From Rhodoluna sp. (GTDB taxonomy: Bacteria > Actinomycetota > Actinomycetes > Actinomycetales > Microbacteriaceae), in contig JAGNYY010000036.1 in NCBI GenBank assembly GCA_017984715.1, positions 1 through 6,415 of the forward strand: a stretch of DNA of 6,415 nucleotides, read 5' to 3'. The notes under the pieces are model-generated. The model ran no database searches, was not told where the DNA came from, and worked only from the letters and a program-made list of their open reading frames with translations. Shown in pieces: positions 4,642 to 6,415 of the stretch (its first letter is position 1; the number at the start of each line of letters is the position of its first letter). Position numbers and translations under genes: made by a program.

Positions 4642-5991
4642 GTGGCTAAAGAAACCGCAACCAAGCAAACCTCATCCAAGGCGTCTGGCTCAAAGGCCGC
4701 AGCCGCCAAAACAGCCACCAAGACCTACGTGCTCGACACCTCGGTTTTGCTGTCAGACCCTAAAGCCCTGTTCAAATTCAAAGAACAGGAAGTTGTCATT
4801 CCGATCGTTGTCATCAACGAACTCGAGAAGAAGCGTCACGACCCTGAGATTGGCTACTACGCCCGCCAGGCTCTTCGCCACCTTGATGACCTGCGCATCC
4901 AGCACGAACGTCTCGACTTCCCGATGGAGGTCGGCGAGGGCGGTTTGCTACGCGTCGAACTGAACCACATCGACCAATCAGTTTTGCCTGCCGGTTTCCA
5001 GCTGGGCGACAATGACAGCCGCATCCTGGCCGTTGCATTCAACCTCGCCAGTGAGGGTTGCGACGTAACCGTGGTCTCTAAGGACCTGCCGATGCGCGTC
5101 AAGGCTTCGGCTCTTGGCATGGCGGCAGACGAATATCGAAACGACAACGCAAAGGATTCTGGTTGGACAGGTATATCTGAGCTGAACCTTTCGGGCGACG
5201 AAATCAACGACCTTTACGACACCGAATTGATCAAGCACAAGGATGTCGACAACCTGCCGGTAAACACCGGTCTGGTCATTTCATCCGAACGCGGAAGCGC
5301 GTTGGGTCGCGTCGAAAAGGGCGGCAAGATCCGCCTAGTTCGCGGCGATCGCGATGTCTTCGGCGTTCACGGTCGTTCAGCTGAACAGCGTCTCGCAATC
5401 GACCTTCTCCTTGACTCGGATGTCGGAATCGTTTCGCTCGGCGGTCGCGCGGGAACCGGTAAGTCGGCGATGGCATTGCTTGCCGGCTTGGAGACCGTTC
5501 TCGAGCGCCGTCAGCACAAGAAAATCATCGTATTCCGCCCAATCCTCGCGGTTGGTGGCCAAGAACTCGGCTACCTGCCGGGATCCGAAAACGAGAAGAT
5601 GAACCCTTGGGGTCAGGCAATCTTTGACACCCTCGGAGCGCTGGTTTCGAAGGAAGTAATCGAGCACATCGTTGACCGCGGGTTGCTAGAGATTTTGCCG
5701 CTGACTCACATCCGTGGCCGCTCGCTGCACGATGCATTTGTGATCGTGGATGAAGCCCAGTCGCTCGAGCGAAACACGCTGTTGACCGTGCTTTCGCGCA
5801 TCGGGCAAAACGCGAAGGTAGTTCTGACTCATGACGTGGCTCAGCGCGACAACTTGCGTGTTGGACGTCACGACGGAATTGCCGCTGTGATCGAATCACT
5901 CAAGGGGCACTCGCTGTTTGCTCACGTAACGCTGACCCGCTCAGAGCGTTCGGCGATTGCGGCACTGGTCACCGACCTGCTCGATAACTAG
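4642..5991 (+). CDS. phoH2: PhoH2: PIN-domain ribonuclease fused to PhoH ATPase
   Basis: From the GTG at 4642 the product has 449 residues. After a Lys/Ala/Thr-rich, probably disordered start (3-27), the PIN domain runs from about 28 to 150, with acidic metal-binding residues D32 (VLDTSVLL), E60 ([10 protein letters not shown]), D123 and D125 (LGDNDSRIL) and D148 (SKDLPM). A linker leads to the PhoH ATPase (about 240-445), with Walker A GRAGTGKS (268-275, K274), the PhoH-typical FRP...ELGYLPGS...KMNPW segment, and Walker B VIVDEAQ (367-373, D370, E371). In mycobacteria PhoH2 acts as an ATP-dependent RNA-unwinding and sequence-selective RNA-cutting enzyme (Rv1095, from memory), so an RNA processing or decay role is expected. 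All key residues are intact. GTG 4642 is preferred over GTG 4636 because AGGGAG (4631-4636) overlaps the latter and is 5 bases from the former. No antitoxin-like gene precedes it. Confidence 0.94.
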   Translation: MAKETATKQTSSKASGSKAAAAKTATKTYVLDTSVLLSDPKALFKFKEQEVVIPIVVINELEKKRHDPEIGYYARQALRHLDDLRIQHERLDFPMEVGEGGLLRVELNHIDQSVLPAGFQLGDNDSRILAVAFNLASEGCDVTVVSKDLPMRVKASALGMAADEYRNDNAKDSGWTGISELNLSGDEINDLYDTELIKHKDVDNLPVNTGLVISSERGSALGRVEKGGKIRLVRGDRDVFGVHGRSAEQRLAIDLLLDSDVGIVSLGGRAGTGKSAMALLAGLETVLERRQHKKIIVFRPILAVGGQELGYLPGSENEKMNPWGQAIFDTLGALVSKEVIEHIVDRGLLEILPLTHIRGRSLHDAFVIVDEAQSLERNTLLTVLSRIGQNAKVVLTHDVAQRDNLRVGRHDGIAAVIESLKGHSLFAHVTLTRSERSAIAALVTDLLDN

Positions 5992-6012
5992 GTCGGTGGG
6001 GCTCGGAACGAA

Positions 6013-6025
6013 GCAGGCGTAGTCT
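6013..6025 (+). promoter_or_regulatory. Candidate promoter of the NTF2-like gene: GCAGGCGTA joined to a TAGTCT -10 box
   Basis: The sequence is GCAGGCGTAGTCT; the TANNNT part ends 6 bases before the ATG at 6032, and no ribosome site lies in the 40-base gap after phoH2. The bases just upstream (CGAA) also match the trhA promoter copy (CGAAA). This suggests the gene has its own leaderless transcript rather than depending only on read-through from phoH2. Confidence 0.45.
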
Positions 6026-6031
6026 GAAGCC

Positions 6032-6415
6032 ATGAATTTCGAAAATGCCGACGCGGCAATCAAAAAACTAATCGCCGATTACTTCGAAGTCTTGCACTTC
6101 CAAGACATGGATTTATTCGACAAGGTCTTCCACAAGGACTGCGTGCTTTACAGCGCGCAGGGCGGCACACTTAACATTCGACCGTATGCGCAGTATCGCG
6201 AAGCGGTTGCCAATCGTCAATCACCGCACGACGCAGGCAACGCGCGTAACGACCAGGTGTTGATGTTTGACCAGATCTCACCAACATTGGCGCTCGTGAA
6301 GCCTCAGCTCGAGATGTTCGGGGGAGTGATGCAGGATTACCTGAACATCGTGTTCCTCGACGGCCAGTGGTGGGTCATGGCAAAGATGTGGGAAAAGGTC
6401 GGCGACGTCGCCTAA
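6032..6415 (+). CDS. NTF2-like / lumazine-binding-like (SnoaL-type fold) protein
   Basis: This is a complete 127-residue protein, a usual length for a single cone-shaped NTF2-like domain; its TAA ends at the last base of the window. The pattern fits the Lumazine_bd_2/NTF2-like superfamily: an N-terminal helix pair with YFEVLHFQDMDLFDKVFHKDC (17-37), where short-chain charged residues precede F-H-x-D; a strand with VLYSAQGG; YAQYREAVANRQSP (52-65); then alternating strands ending in DYLNIVFLDGQWWVMAKMWE (102-121). Members include small enzymes, stress-linked proteins and binding proteins, so the fold does not reveal a substrate. There is no signal peptide or membrane helix, so it is probably cytoplasmic. 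It follows phoH2 by 40 bases on the same strand but appears to have its own promoter. Family assignment is from pattern recognition; function is unknown. Confidence 0.85.
   Translation: MNFENADAAIKKLIADYFEVLHFQDMDLFDKVFHKDCVLYSAQGGTLNIRPYAQYREAVANRQSPHDAGNARNDQVLMFDQISPTLALVKPQLEMFGGVMQDYLNIVFLDGQWWVMAKMWEKVGDVA

Noticed and set aside
5276..5899. Several minus-strand open frames opposite phoH2
   Set aside because: They mirror the phoH2 codon structure and show no domain; the plus strand has intact Walker A and Walker B motifs throughout this interval.
1..6415. Mobile element, defence system, CRISPR array or RNA gene
   Set aside because: No transposase, integrase, terminal repeats, spaced direct repeats, tRNA-like fold or rRNA sequence was seen. 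Genes are tightly packed housekeeping types of even composition.

Overview
The window looks like ordinary chromosomal core from an actinobacterium, most likely a small-genome member of Microbacteriaceae or a relative. Three things point that way. The GC content is moderate (roughly mid-50s by eye, not counted). The -10-like boxes are of the TANNNT type. The gene order greA, DUF4307, small membrane protein, hemolysin III (TrhA), cis-prenyl transferase, PIN-PhoH recalls, from memory, the Mycobacterium tuberculosis Rv1080c-Rv1095 neighbourhood. No mobile element, tRNA, rRNA, CRISPR array or phage gene was seen. Coding density is very high: no gap between genes exceeds about 112 bases.

Layout. 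Bases 1-452 (minus) hold the N-terminal 150 residues of a YcaQ/AlkX-type DNA glycosylase (winged-helix, DUF1006), cut by the window edge. It is divergent from ilvA (510-1754, plus), a complete PLP-dependent threonine ammonia-lyase with a C-terminal ACT domain. The ilvA stop abuts the stop of convergent greA (1755-2243, minus), which follows a DUF4307 membrane protein gene (2256-2651, minus) in a two-gene operon. Divergent from that pair is a 107-residue single-pass membrane protein with an Ala-Lys-Pro repeat tail (2694-3017, plus). It converges on trhA (3027-3713, minus). Divergent from trhA is a cis-prenyl transferase (3768-4529, plus), followed by phoH2 (4642-5991, plus) and a complete NTF2-like/lumazine-binding-like protein (6032-6415, plus) whose stop codon is the last base of the window.

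The genes do not form one pathway. They cover DNA crosslink repair, isoleucine synthesis, transcript-cleavage rescue of RNA polymerase, membrane homeostasis, polyprenyl synthesis and RNA processing or decay, and are arranged as compact divergent and convergent pairs.

The most interesting signal is regulatory. Five genes (DUF4307, the small membrane protein, trhA, the prenyl transferase and the NTF2-like gene) have a -10-like hexamer ending only 6-7 bases before the start codon and no well-placed ribosome binding site, as expected of leaderless mRNAs. Three promoters (trhA, phoH2, NTF2-like) share the 9-mer GCAGGCGTA, running into a TANNNT box. Two others share TAGCCTTAA. I also note the apparent loss of mca and of a thioredoxin-domain gene from the conserved block, and a Leu in the prenyl transferase that suggests a short-chain product. 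No clearly new multi-gene system is visible.
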